A stretch of DNA of 45,757 nt, taken from the NCBI GenBank assembly GCA_947625895.1, contig CANQPZ010000009.1, positions 1 through 45,757 on the forward strand, read 5' to 3'. The notes below the pieces were generated by a model. That model saw nothing but the letters and a program-made list of their open reading frames with translations. It was not told the origin of the DNA and made no database searches. The first letter of the stretch is position 1. Every line of letters starts with the position of its first letter. This document shows positions 1 through 9,100 of this stretch, in pieces. Source of the stretch: an uncultured Clostridia bacterium. GTDB lineage: Bacteria; Bacillota; Clostridia; TANB77; CAG-508. A program made the translations under genes and the position numbers.

Positions 1-59
1 CTTTTAAAAAGCAAAATGTGAATTGACAGAGTTTCATCATGTCATATCACATTTATATA

Positions 60-204
60 GAATTCGGTAATCCTTTGGTAAAAAGATTAACTTGTAGATT
101 TACTACATAAATTATATTTTTATAATACTTTGACCCGAATTCAGTATTTAGTTATATTCTCAATTGAATATAGAAGTATAAAGTAGTTTCAAGTATTATA
201 AAAA
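60..204 (-). ncRNA. Structured leader or small RNA, minus strand
   Basis: Non-coding sequence downstream of the promoter at 215-243 that reads towards the left edge. It holds nested perfect inverted repeats: a 14-bp pair (117-130 with 191-204), an 8-bp pair GAATTCGG/CCGAATTC (60-67 with 135-142), and a short hairpin near 154-173. I recognise no riboswitch class. It may be the leader of a gene beyond the window or a stand-alone RNA. Seen: promoter and repeats. Inferred: that it is transcribed and folds. Confidence 0.35.
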
Positions 205-214
205 CCACGATACT

Positions 215-243
215 ATTATACCATAGTTTACATAAAAATGCAA
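215..243 (-). promoter_or_regulatory. Promoter, minus strand, reading off the left edge
   Basis: On the minus strand this reads TTGCAT, 17 bases, TATAAT, with TGG before the -10 box (extended -10). It lies just past the end of upp and drives leftwards. The same -35 and -10 hexamers occur in front of tRNA-Trp in this window. Confidence 0.6.
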
Positions 244-257
244 GTTATAATGCTTTT

Positions 258-896
258 TTATTTTGTTCCGTATATTCTGTCTCCAGCATCTCCTAGACCA
301 GGAAGAATATATGCGTCTTCATTTAACTTTTCATCAATTTTAGCACAATATATTTTAACATCTGGATGTTTTTGCTGAACATTTTTTAAACCTTCTGGAG
401 CTGCAATTATGCATAAAAATTTAATACTTTTTACACCTTTTCCTTTTAATAAATCAATTGCATCAACTGCACTTCCACCTGTTGCAAGCATTGGGTCAAG
501 TAAAATAACTTCTTTGTTTTCTATATTTTTTGGAACTTTAAAAAAGTAATTAACAGGTTTGTGATTATTTGTTTCATCTCTATACATTCCAATGTGTCCA
601 ATTTCTGCATTAGGTATTACATTTATAACTCCGTTTAACATTCCCATACCAGCTCTTAGGATAGGAACAAATGCATAATTATCTTCATTTAATTTTTTAG
701 CATTCATTTTGCATAAAGGTGTTGATATTTCATAATCTTCTAATTTTGCATCATTCATAGCTGTGTAACATAAAAACATTGAAATCTCTTCAATTAATTC
801 ACGAAATTCTTTTGTGCCTGTTTTTTTATTTCTTAATATCCCCAATTTATGTTCAATAAGTGGATGATTTAGTTCAAAAACTTGCAATTTGTTCAT
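258..896 (-). CDS. upp: Uracil phosphoribosyltransferase
   Basis: Converts uracil and PRPP to UMP and diphosphate in pyrimidine salvage; cytosolic. The 212-residue protein has the usual length. It carries the PRPP-binding segment VILLDPMLATGGSA and the C-terminal uracil-binding segment around ILPGLGDAGDRIYGT, both diagnostic of the family. The start has a strong AAAGGAGG on the minus strand at 902-909. That site lies immediately after the terminator of the upstream 111-residue gene, and I see no separate promoter between them, so expression may depend on read-through. PyrH further right uses the UMP that Upp makes. Confidence 0.96.
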   Translation of the reverse strand: MNKLQVFELNHPLIEHKLGILRNKKTGTKEFRELIEEISMFLCYTAMNDAKLEDYEISTPLCKMNAKKLNEDNYAFVPILRAGMGMLNGVINVIPNAEIGHIGMYRDETNNHKPVNYFFKVPKNIENKEVILLDPMLATGGSAVDAIDLLKGKGVKSIKFLCIIAAPEGLKNVQQKHPDVKIYCAKIDEKLNEDAYILPGLGDAGDRIYGTK

Positions 897-913
897 AAAA
901 AACCTCCTTTTTT

Positions 914-944
914 AAAAAAAGTACTAGAAAAAAATTCTAGTACT
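914..944 (-). terminator. Intrinsic terminator of the 111-aa gene, abutting the upp RBS
   Basis: The minus strand shows a 10-bp perfect stem AGTACTAGAA/TTCTAGTACT with a five-base loop, followed by seven T. The stem overlaps the TAG stop of the upstream gene and the T run ends a few bases before the upp Shine-Dalgarno sequence. Confidence 0.75.
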
Positions 945-1278
945 AATGTGATTCCCATCTAACTAATCTAATATCTTTGTAGGTAGACAATACTTCCATA
1001 TATTTTTCATAATCTTCTTCCCATAAAACAGAAGGAACTTTATCAAATGCTTCAAAAACTCTTTCTGCTTCACGTAAAAAAATAAGCTGTTCTGTTGTAG
1101 ATAATTTTTCATACTTCTTTGAGAAAGCATATAACTTATTTAGTGTATCATTTGCTTTTATAAAAGACCAAAAGTCCTTAACTTTCATTCCTGCCATTTT
1201 TATTTGTGCAACTGCTAGACCAATAAGCATGACTATTATAATAAGAAGCATAAAAACTATAGCGAGTATAGCTGTCAT
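943..1278 (-). CDS. Small single-pass membrane protein, unknown function
   Basis: A 111-residue protein that I do not recognise. Residues 1-27 form one hydrophobic segment (AILAIVFMLLIIIVMLIGLA), followed by a charged, probably helical cytosolic part rich in Lys, Glu and aromatic residues. It looks like a real gene because it has a promoter (TTGCTA, 17, TATAAT with TGn) at 1311-1339, an AAAGGAG site eight bases before the ATG, and its own terminator over the stop codon. It is divergent from pyrH and lies upstream of upp. No enzymatic motif is visible. Confidence 0.7.
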   Translation of the reverse strand: MTAILAIVFMLLIIIVMLIGLAVAQIKMAGMKVKDFWSFIKANDTLNKLYAFSKKYEKLSTTEQLIFLREAERVFEAFDKVPSVLWEEDYEKYMEVLSTYKDIRLVRWESH

Positions 1279-1310
1279 ACCTTTTACTCCTTTGTATAAA
1301 ATCTAGAAAA

Positions 1311-1339
1311 ATTATAACATATGAAAAAAATAATAGCAA
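1311..1339 (-). promoter_or_regulatory. Promoter of the 111-aa membrane protein gene
   Basis: The minus strand reads TTGCTA, 17 bases, TATAAT, with TGT directly before the -10 box (extended -10). It lies about 35 bases upstream of the start codon. Confidence 0.6.
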
Positions 1340-1383
1340 TATTGCAAATTAATTTTAAAAATAAAGAAAATATAAAAAAATAG

Positions 1384-1412
1384 TGGCTATATTTTTTAGA
1401 ATATGATAGAAT
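1384..1412 (+). promoter_or_regulatory. Possible promoter of the pyrH operon
   Basis: TGGCTA, 17 bases, TAGAAT. The -35 match is weak; an overlapping alternative -10 is TATGAT at 1402-1407. It is the best candidate I see between the divergent gene and pyrH. Confidence 0.3.
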
Positions 1413-1449
1413 GACAAAAGTAAAATAAGATGGGAGTTGTAGATTTAAA

Positions 1450-2145
1450 ATGTATAAAAGAGTCTTATTAAAATTAAGCGGAGAAGCAATGGCAGGAGAA
1501 CAAAAGACAGGCATAAATGCAGAAGTTATAGATGAAATTTGTGACAAGATTGCAACAATATCTAAGCAAGGAGTTCAAATTGGAATTGTTGTAGGAGGAG
1601 GAAATTTTTGGAGAGGCAAATATGGTTACAACATGGAAAGTACAACTTCAGACTATATGGGAATGCTTGCAACAGTCATTAATGCATTAGCACTTAAAGA
1701 TACTTTAGAAAATAAAGGAATCAAAGCTGTTGTTGAAACATCAATTTCAATGATTCAAATTGCAGAACCATATACAAAAAGAGATATGGAAAAACATTTA
1801 GAAAATGGTGAAGTAGTTATATTTGGTGGAGGAACTGGACATCCATTTTTCTCAACAGATACTGGTGCAGCTTTAAGAGCAGCTGAGATGGGAGCGGAAA
1901 CAATTTTAGTAGCCAAAACTATTGATGGTGTTTATTCTGCTGATCCAAAGGTAGATTCAAATGCAATAAAATATGATGAAATTACTTATACTGAAGTATT
2001 AAATAAAAATTTAAAAGTTATGGATTCTGCAGCCATAGCAATTTGTAAAGATAACAATATTCCTTTATTAGTTTTCGCATTAAAAGATCCTGAAAATATT
2101 ATTAGAGCTGTTAATGGCGAAAAGATAGGAACAATTGTAAAATAA
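1450..2145 (+). CDS. pyrH: UMP kinase (uridylate kinase)
   Basis: Phosphorylates UMP to UDP with ATP; a bacterial hexameric amino-acid-kinase-fold enzyme of pyrimidine nucleotide synthesis. The 231 residues fit the family. Visible motifs are KLSGEAM near residue 8, GGGNFWRG at 49-56, the phosphate-contacting [17 protein letters not shown] segment, and DGVYSADPK near the C-terminus. The start has GGGAG thirteen bases upstream, a rather long spacing. It is first in a tight run with frr (20 bases later), uppS and cdsA, the conserved bacterial order. Confidence 0.97.
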   Translation: MYKRVLLKLSGEAMAGEQKTGINAEVIDEICDKIATISKQGVQIGIVVGGGNFWRGKYGYNMESTTSDYMGMLATVINALALKDTLENKGIKAVVETSISMIQIAEPYTKRDMEKHLENGEVVIFGGGTGHPFFSTDTGAALRAAEMGAETILVAKTIDGVYSADPKVDSNAIKYDEITYTEVLNKNLKVMDSAAIAICKDNNIPLLVFALKDPENIIRAVNGEKIGTIVK

Positions 2146-2165
2146 TTTAAAGGAGAATATAATTT

Positions 2166-2714
2166 ATGGAATTTGATAAACTTGAAGAAAGAATGAATAA
2201 AACTATAAGTGTTTTGGAAGATAATTTTTCAGATATTAGAGCTGGTAGAGCTAATCCAGCAATACTAAATAAAATTACAGTTGATTATTATGGAGTTCCA
2301 ACCCCAATTAATCAAGTTGCTGGAATTTCCGTTCCAGAAGCTAGACTTATTGTTATTCAACCTTGGGATGCTAGCGTTTTAAAAGAAATTGAGAAAGCTA
2401 TATTAGCATCAGATTTAGGATTGAATCCAAATAATGATGGAAAAGTAATAAGACTTGCATTTCCAGAATTAACTGAGGAAAGAAGAAGAGATCTAGTTAA
2501 AGATATTAAAAAAATAGCTGAAGATGCTAAAGTAAGCATAAGAGCAGTTAGAAGAGATGGAATTGATGAAGCAAAAGAAATGCAAAAAGAATCATTAATT
2601 ACAGAAGATGATTTAAAAAAGGCTGAAGAAGATATACAAAAATTAACAGATAAAAAAATAGCTGAAATTGATGCTAAGTTTGAGAAGAAAGAACAAGAAA
2701 TAATGTCAGTATAG
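2166..2714 (+). CDS. frr: Ribosome recycling factor
   Basis: Splits the post-termination ribosome together with EF-G. The 182-residue protein has the usual length. It carries the family hallmarks: an N-terminal helix ending in IRAGRANPAIL, the domain II segment YYGVPTPINQVAGISVPEA, and the C-terminal helix with RRDGIDEAK. It follows pyrH with AAAGGAG upstream. The pyrH-frr pair is one of the most conserved bacterial neighbourhoods. Confidence 0.97.
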   Translation: MEFDKLEERMNKTISVLEDNFSDIRAGRANPAILNKITVDYYGVPTPINQVAGISVPEARLIVIQPWDASVLKEIEKAILASDLGLNPNNDGKVIRLAFPELTEERRRDLVKDIKKIAEDAKVSIRAVRRDGIDEAKEMQKESLITEDDLKKAEEDIQKLTDKKIAEIDAKFEKKEQEIMSV

Positions 2715-2728
2715 AAAGGGTTATATTT

Positions 2729-3436
2729 ATGGATCAAAAAAATATGCCTAGACATATTGGTATTATCATGGATGGCAATAGAAGATGGGCAAGGAAACAA
2801 GGAATTGATTATAGATTAGGACATAAAGAAGGAGCTAAGACTCTTGAAAAAATAGTTAGATACGCTAAAAAAATAGGAATTAAGTACATTACAGTATATG
2901 CTTTTTCAACTGAGAATTGGAAAAGAAGTGAAGAAGAAGTAGGAGCTTTAATGTTACTATTAAAGAATTACCTAGATGATTATAGTAAGAGAGCAGATAC
3001 AGAGGATATTAAAATTAAAATCTTAGGCGATGTTTCTGCACTTTCAAAAGGATTACAAAAAAGTATTAGTAATGCTGTTGAAAGAACAAAAGATAATAAA
3101 GCTATAACATTTTCAATAGCGCTTAATTATGGCGGTAGAGATGAAATAATTCATGCAATTAAAAAAATTGCAGAAGCTGTTAAAAAAGGAAGTTTAGAAA
3201 TTGAAGATATAAATGAAGATATTGTTTCTGATAATCTTTATACAGAAGGAATACCTGATCCAGATTTGATAATTCGTACAAGTGGAGAATTACGTTCAAG
3301 CGGATTTTTAACTTGGCAATCAGTATATTCAGAATATTTATTTTTAGATAAATACTGGCCTGATTTTTCAGAAGAAGATTTAGATAATGCAGTAATTGAA
3401 TTCAATAAAAGAAAAAGAAATTTTGGGGCTGGATAA
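2729..3436 (+). CDS. uppS: Undecaprenyl diphosphate synthase (cis-prenyltransferase)
   Basis: Extends farnesyl diphosphate with isopentenyl diphosphate units to the C55 carrier lipid of peptidoglycan synthesis. The 235-residue protein has HIGIIMDGNRRWA with the catalytic Asp at about residue 15, YAFSTENWKR, and the C-terminal signature around DPDLIIRTSGE followed by a WQSVYSE segment. It lies 14 bases after frr, with AAAGGG before the ATG. Its substrates need an isoprenoid pathway, none of whose genes appear in this window. Confidence 0.96.
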   Translation: MDQKNMPRHIGIIMDGNRRWARKQGIDYRLGHKEGAKTLEKIVRYAKKIGIKYITVYAFSTENWKRSEEEVGALMLLLKNYLDDYSKRADTEDIKIKILGDVSALSKGLQKSISNAVERTKDNKAITFSIALNYGGRDEIIHAIKKIAEAVKKGSLEIEDINEDIVSDNLYTEGIPDPDLIIRTSGELRSSGFLTWQSVYSEYLFLDKYWPDFSEEDLDNAVIEFNKRKRNFGAG

Positions 3437-3460
3437 ATTAAAATGAGAAAGGAATAAAGC

Positions 3461-4279
3461 ATGATTAAAAGATTGTTAGTAACTATAATTGGTATACCTA
3501 TTCTTATTATTGTACTTGCATCAGGAAACAAATATTTAATAGATGCTATAATTGCTATATTTGCTGTTATGGGAATATATGAGTATTTTAAGTGTTGCAA
3601 ATTGAAATTTAAACCAGTTTCATGGATTGGATATATTTTAGCTATATCACTTGCGTTTATACATCTGATTCCTATGGAGTATATTAGTAAATATCTTGCA
3701 ATAGCTTTATTATCAGTAGTTGCATTACTTTTCTTACATGTAATAGTTACTGATATGAAAATAAATGTAATAGATATTGCAGTTAGTTTATTTGGATATA
3801 TTTATGTTGTTGGATTTTTTGCATTTATACCACTTGTTTTTGGATTTGAAAAAGATGGCGTGAATTTAGGCAAGTATTATATTTGGTTTTTATTTATAAC
3901 TACTTGGGGATCTGACATGCTTGCATATTTAATAGGATGCAAATTTGGAAAACATAAATTTAGCAAAATTAGCCCAAATAAATCTATAGAAGGATGTATA
4001 GCTGGATTGCTTGCCGGAGTTTTATTAAGCCTAGTTGCTACAGTAATATTAAATTATTTCTTTGCTTTGCAAATTAATTACTTAGTAATAGGTGCAATTT
4101 CTGTAGGATTATCATTAATTGGGCAGATCGGTGATTTTGCTGCTTCTGCTATTAAAAGATATTTTGGAGTTAAAGATTTTAGTAACTTATTACCTGGACA
4201 TGGTGGTTTAATAGATAGATTTGATAGTGTTATTTTTACAGCACCATTTGCATACTATCTAATAACATTATTTCTTTAA
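3461..4279 (+). CDS. cdsA: Phosphatidate cytidylyltransferase (CDP-diacylglycerol synthase)
   Basis: Makes CDP-diacylglycerol from phosphatidate and CTP, the branch point of phospholipid synthesis; an integral membrane enzyme. The 272 residues contain about seven to eight hydrophobic segments and end with the family signature, seen as AIKRYFGVKDFSNLLPGHGG followed by LIDRFDS. AGAAAGGA precedes the ATG. In many Clostridia dxr follows at this point; here rseP starts only 15 bases later. Confidence 0.95.
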   Translation: MIKRLLVTIIGIPILIIVLASGNKYLIDAIIAIFAVMGIYEYFKCCKLKFKPVSWIGYILAISLAFIHLIPMEYISKYLAIALLSVVALLFLHVIVTDMKINVIDIAVSLFGYIYVVGFFAFIPLVFGFEKDGVNLGKYYIWFLFITTWGSDMLAYLIGCKFGKHKFSKISPNKSIEGCIAGLLAGVLLSLVATVILNYFFALQINYLVIGAISVGLSLIGQIGDFAASAIKRYFGVKDFSNLLPGHGGLIDRFDSVIFTAPFAYYLITLFL

Positions 4280-4294
4280 TATTAGGAGGAAATC

Positions 4295-5545
4295 TTGGTA
4301 GCTTTTATAGTTAATGCACTAAAAATTATATTTGTATTAGGCTTTTTAGTATTAATACATGAAGGCGGTCACTTTTTAGTAGCCAAATTTTTTAAAGTAA
4401 AAGTTAATGAATTTTCTATTGGATTTGGAAAAAAATTATTTTCAAAACAAAAGGGAGAAACAACATATTCAATAAGGATTATACCTTTAGGTGGATATGT
4501 AAGTATGCTTGGAGAAGAAGAGAGAGTTGATGATGAAAGATCTTTTTCTAAGCAAAGTATTCCTAAAAGAATTGCAATTGTTGCAGCAGGTGGATTAGTA
4601 AATATTATATTTGGATTACTTGTTTACTTCATTGTAATTGCATGTATGGGAAATTTCGTATCTAAAAATGTTGACTATGTTATGGAAGATTATGGGGCAG
4701 CACAATCAGGAATTGAATCTGGTGATGAAATTATAAAGATTAATAATAAGCCAGTTTTTATTTCTGGAGATGTAACTTCTGAAGTAAACAAATCAGGAAA
4801 TAATAATATAAGTGTAAAAGTAAAAAGAAATGGAGAAATAAAGGAATTTAATGTTACTCCAACAGAAATAAAAGGAAAAACAATAGGAATTTACCTTGAT
4901 TCTGAAAGTTCTACAAAGGTTGCATATATTTCTGAAGATTCTCCGGTAAAAGATGTTTTGCAACTTGGAGATATTATTGTTAAAATTAATGAGGAAGAAG
5001 TTAGAGACGATTACGAAAAAATGACCACAGCTATTAATGCTTGTGAAAATGATATAAATTTGACTATTGAAAGAGATGGAGAATTGCAACAACTTACAGT
5101 TTCTCCTCAGGAGTATTCAAATTATTATTTAGGCATCGTTTTCAAACAGGCAGATAAAGATTTATTCACAAGAGTTTATTATGCATGGTTTGAAACAGGT
5201 AATTTTGCTCTTTCACTTATTGATAATGTAAAAAGCTTATTTACTGGAGGAATTTCAATAGACCAAATGATGGGACCAATTGGAATTTCAAAGACAGTAA
5301 GTTCAACAAAGACTTTATATGATTTTGTTTTCTTATTAGCATTAATATCATTGTCACTAGGTATAACAAATCTTTTACCATTTCCAGCACTTGATGGTGG
5401 AAAAATATTAATTTTACTAATAGAAGCAATTAGGAGAAAACCATTAAAAGAAAATGTAGAAATAGCAATACAAATGATTGGTTTTACTTTACTAATATTA
5501 TTATCAATTTATATATCATATTTTGATGTAATGAGATTTTTATAG
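4295..5545 (+). CDS. rseP: RseP-type site-2 zinc metalloprotease (M50)
   Basis: An intramembrane protease that cleaves membrane-anchored regulators and signal peptide remnants. The start is TTG, chosen because AGGAGGA lies four bases upstream and the next residues run straight into the first membrane helix. HEGGH at residues 22-26 supplies two zinc ligands and the catalytic Glu. One or two PDZ-like regions span about residues 115-265. A C-terminal helix carries NLLPFPALDGGK, which provides the third zinc ligand, the Asp. The 416-residue length is normal. The usual next gene ispG is absent; a zinc-ribbon/PH protein follows. Confidence 0.94.
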   Translation: MVAFIVNALKIIFVLGFLVLIHEGGHFLVAKFFKVKVNEFSIGFGKKLFSKQKGETTYSIRIIPLGGYVSMLGEEERVDDERSFSKQSIPKRIAIVAAGGLVNIIFGLLVYFIVIACMGNFVSKNVDYVMEDYGAAQSGIESGDEIIKINNKPVFISGDVTSEVNKSGNNNISVKVKRNGEIKEFNVTPTEIKGKTIGIYLDSESSTKVAYISEDSPVKDVLQLGDIIVKINEEEVRDDYEKMTTAINACENDINLTIERDGELQQLTVSPQEYSNYYLGIVFKQADKDLFTRVYYAWFETGNFALSLIDNVKSLFTGGISIDQMMGPIGISKTVSSTKTLYDFVFLLALISLSLGITNLLPFPALDGGKILILLIEAIRRKPLKENVEIAIQMIGFTLLILLSIYISYFDVMRFL

Positions 5546-5571
5546 AAATATAGAAAGGAAGGAAACTAAAG

Positions 5572-6126
5572 ATGAATTGTAAAATTTGCGGTGCAGAACT
5601 AAAAAAACCTGGAGAATTGTGTAATAATTGTATGAACAAACTTATGAAAGATCAAGAAATTCGTAATGATAAAAAGGAATATTACACATTTAAGAAAACT
5701 TTTGCTTTAGGTTATGAACTTCTAAGAAAGATAGAACAAATTGGTATTTTAATTTTATTAATTGCTTTATTATTATCAGTTGATATAGGATTTTGGCCAT
5801 ATACACTTGCTTTAGGCGTTGCATACTTTTTATGGCTTACTCTTGATATGCTTTATTTAAGAGCATCAATTAATAGAGGAGTATGTACTTTATATAGAAC
5901 TAAATTAGTGTATAAAGAAGGAATTTTTAGAAAGAAAGTTGTTGAAATTCCATATTCTGATGTAGAGGAAATTTACTATTCTGTTGGAAATATGCAGAGA
6001 GTATTTCATATGGGAACGATTGTAATTAAGAGAAAAACAAGAAACATATTACAAAGGAACTTTTTCATTGAACCTGTAAAAAATATTGAAACTGTTTTTG
6101 GAAAGATTGAGGAATTATTAAAATAA
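5572..6126 (+). CDS. Zinc-ribbon, two-helix membrane protein with PH-like domain
   Basis: A 184-residue protein of unknown role. A four-cysteine ribbon opens the chain (Cys3, Cys6, Cys17, Cys20). Two hydrophobic segments lie at about 58-75 and 80-95, and a C-terminal beta-rich region (GVCTLYRTKLVYKEGIFRKK onward, then IPYSDVEEI) looks like a bacterial PH (bPH2/YdbT-like) domain. AAGGAAGG precedes the ATG. It sits between rseP and polC, where relatives often carry ispG. The domain assignment is from pattern recognition. Confidence 0.7.
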   Translation: MNCKICGAELKKPGELCNNCMNKLMKDQEIRNDKKEYYTFKKTFALGYELLRKIEQIGILILLIALLLSVDIGFWPYTLALGVAYFLWLTLDMLYLRASINRGVCTLYRTKLVYKEGIFRKKVVEIPYSDVEEIYYSVGNMQRVFHMGTIVIKRKTRNILQRNFFIEPVKNIETVFGKIEELLK

Positions 6127-6140
6127 GGTAGGCGTAATAA

Positions 6141-9100
6141 ATGCAGAAGGTTAAAGATATATTTAGTGATTATTCAAATAAACAAGAAAAAATAAATGAA
6201 GCAGAATTTTTAAAAGCAGACTTGTATAAAAAAACTAATAAACTAGAAGTATATATAGTTAGCCATGAAAAAATTTCAATTGATGAACTATCTAATTTTG
6301 AAGATTTTATTACAAAGAGATTTAATGTACAAAGAGCATTGATCGAAATTCAATATTCAGATGTAGAAATAGAAATGAATATTGAAGAAGATTGGCAAAA
6401 AATAGTCACATATATGTCTAAAAAAGAGCCTATGACAAGAGCTATATTGAGAAATAGTACTGTTAAAGTAGATAACAGTACTATTTCTGTTGAGCTTAAA
6501 ATGAAAGGAAAAGATCTTTTGTGCTCTAAGAAATTTGATAAAGGATTAGAACATCTAATATCAAATCTTTATAATAAAAAAGTTAAAGTAAACTATGAAG
6601 AAAATGAAGAAACAAGTAAAGAAGAATATGACAAATATTTAAAAGCTCAAGAACATGAAGCTATTTTGCATTTGCAAGAAATAGCAAAAAGAGAAGCGGA
6701 AGAAAGAGCAAATAGACCAGAACCAGTTCATTCAAGTACAACAGAAACTGGAGAAAAAGTTTCTGAAAATAGTGATAATGGTTTAATTTTAGGTAAGACA
6801 ACTAATTTCAAAAGTAAATTTGCTAATATTTCTGATATTAATGATAGTACAACAAAAGTTAATATCGAAGGTGAAGTTACTAGTGTAAGTTCAAGAGACA
6901 TAAAAAATAATAGAACAATTTTAAGTTTTAATGTTGAAGACGGAAAAGCAAGTATTATCTGTAAAGCTTTTGTAGACTCTAATTTAACTGCAGGAATTCT
7001 TGAAAAATTAAAAGAGGGCCAAGGAGTTAAAGTAGATGGTAATGCTAAATTTGATGATTATGCAAATGAGATCACAATAATGTCTAACAATGTAGTAATG
7101 TCTTCATTTAAACTTGAAGGTGGTAATGAAGAGACTAAAACTGAATCTGGAGAGCAAAGTCCATTAATTTATGGTAGAACAACTAACATAAAAACACCAA
7201 TGTATAAAATTGTTGATATTAATAATGATACTGATAAAGTTTGCTTAGAAGGTGAAATTATCAGTACAGATACTCGTGATATAAAAGGTGATAGAACTAT
7301 CATAATGTTTAATCTTTATGATGGAAGTAGCACTATGACAATAAAAATATTTGCTGAAAGTAAAAAAACAAAAGAAATTGTAGGCAGATTAAAGAAGGCA
7401 AAAGGAATAAAAATTGATGGTGTTGCTAAATATGATAATTTTGCTAAAGAAATTACCATAATGGCCAATACTGTTATTGAGACACAAGGTAAATCAAAAG
7501 TAAAAAGAATGGATAACTCTGAAGAAAAAAGAGTAGAACTTCATATGCATACTCAAATGAGTCAAATGGATGCTGTTACTTCTGCAGAAGATCTATTAAA
7601 AAGAGCAATAAGTTGGGGATGGAAATCTATTGCAATTACTGATCACGGTGTTGTTCAAAGTTTCCCTGAAGCTCATAAGTTTCTTGATAAATCAGGTGCA
7701 GATATTAAAGTAATATATGGTGTTGAAGCTTATTTTGTTCCTGATAAAAACCCTAGTGTTGTATATCCTAGAAAACAAGATATTAATGGAGAATATTGTG
7801 TTCTAGACTTAGAAACAACAGGTTTATCTTTTAGAACAGAAAAGATTACAGAAGTGGGAATAATTAAAATAAGAAATGGTGAAATCGTTGACGAATTTGA
7901 ATGCTTTGTAAATCCCCAAAAACCAATACCACAAGAAGTTGTTGAAGTAACACATATTACTGATGATATGGTAAAAGATGCTGAGACAATAGATAAAGTT
8001 ATTCCTAAAATAATAGATTTTATTGGAGATAGTGTTTTAGTAGCACATAATGCTGATTTTGATATAGGATTTTTAAAACATAATTTTGCTGAATATGGTT
8101 ATGAATTGGAAAATACTTATATTGATACATTAAGATTAGCAAAAGTACTTTTCCCTGAAATGAAAAAGTATAAGTTAGGATTAATTGCTGAAAAATTAGA
8201 AATAAAAGTTGATGTTGCCCATCGTGCATTAGATGATGTTAAGACATTAGTTCAAGTATTTAATATAATGATTGAGAAGTTAAAAGAAAATGGAGCAAAA
8301 ACAGTTAATGATATTGATAATTGCATTGCTAGTGATCCTGAATCTTATAAAAAATTGCCTTCATATCATGCAATAATACTTGCAAAAGATTATGTTGGTT
8401 TAAAGAATTTATATAAACTTGTTTCTTATTCTCACTTAGATTATTTCTATAAAAAACCACGTATATTAAAAAGTTTATTTGAAAAATATAGAGAAGGACT
8501 TATTCTTGGAAGTGCTTGTGAGGCTGGAGAATTATATAGAGCAATTGTTGCTGGAAGACCGGAAGAAGAAATTGAAGAAATTGCTAAATATTATGATTAT
8601 CTAGAAATTCAACCAATTGGAAACAACGAATATATGGTTAGAAATGGAACTGTTGCTGATGATTTTGAATTACAAAACATAAATAGAAGAATTGTTGAAT
8701 TAGGAGAGAAACTTAATAAATTAGTAGTTGCAACATGCGATGTTCATTTTATGGATCCACAAGATGAAATATATAGACGTATTCTTCAAGCTGGACAAAA
8801 ATATGATGATGCAGATTTCCAAGCACCATTATATTTGCGTACAACTGAAGAAATGCTTGATGAATTTGCTTATTTAGGTGAAGAAAAAGCATACGAAATT
8901 GTTGTAACTAATACAAATAAAATTGCTGATATGTGTGACAGAATTAGTCCAATTTCTAGTGAAAAATGTCCACCACATATTGAAGGATGCGAGCAGACAA
9001 TTAAAGACATTGCATATGGTAAAGCACATGAACTATATGGAGAACAATTACCAGAAATAGTACAAACAAGACTAGATAAAGAGCTTGATTCTATTATTAA

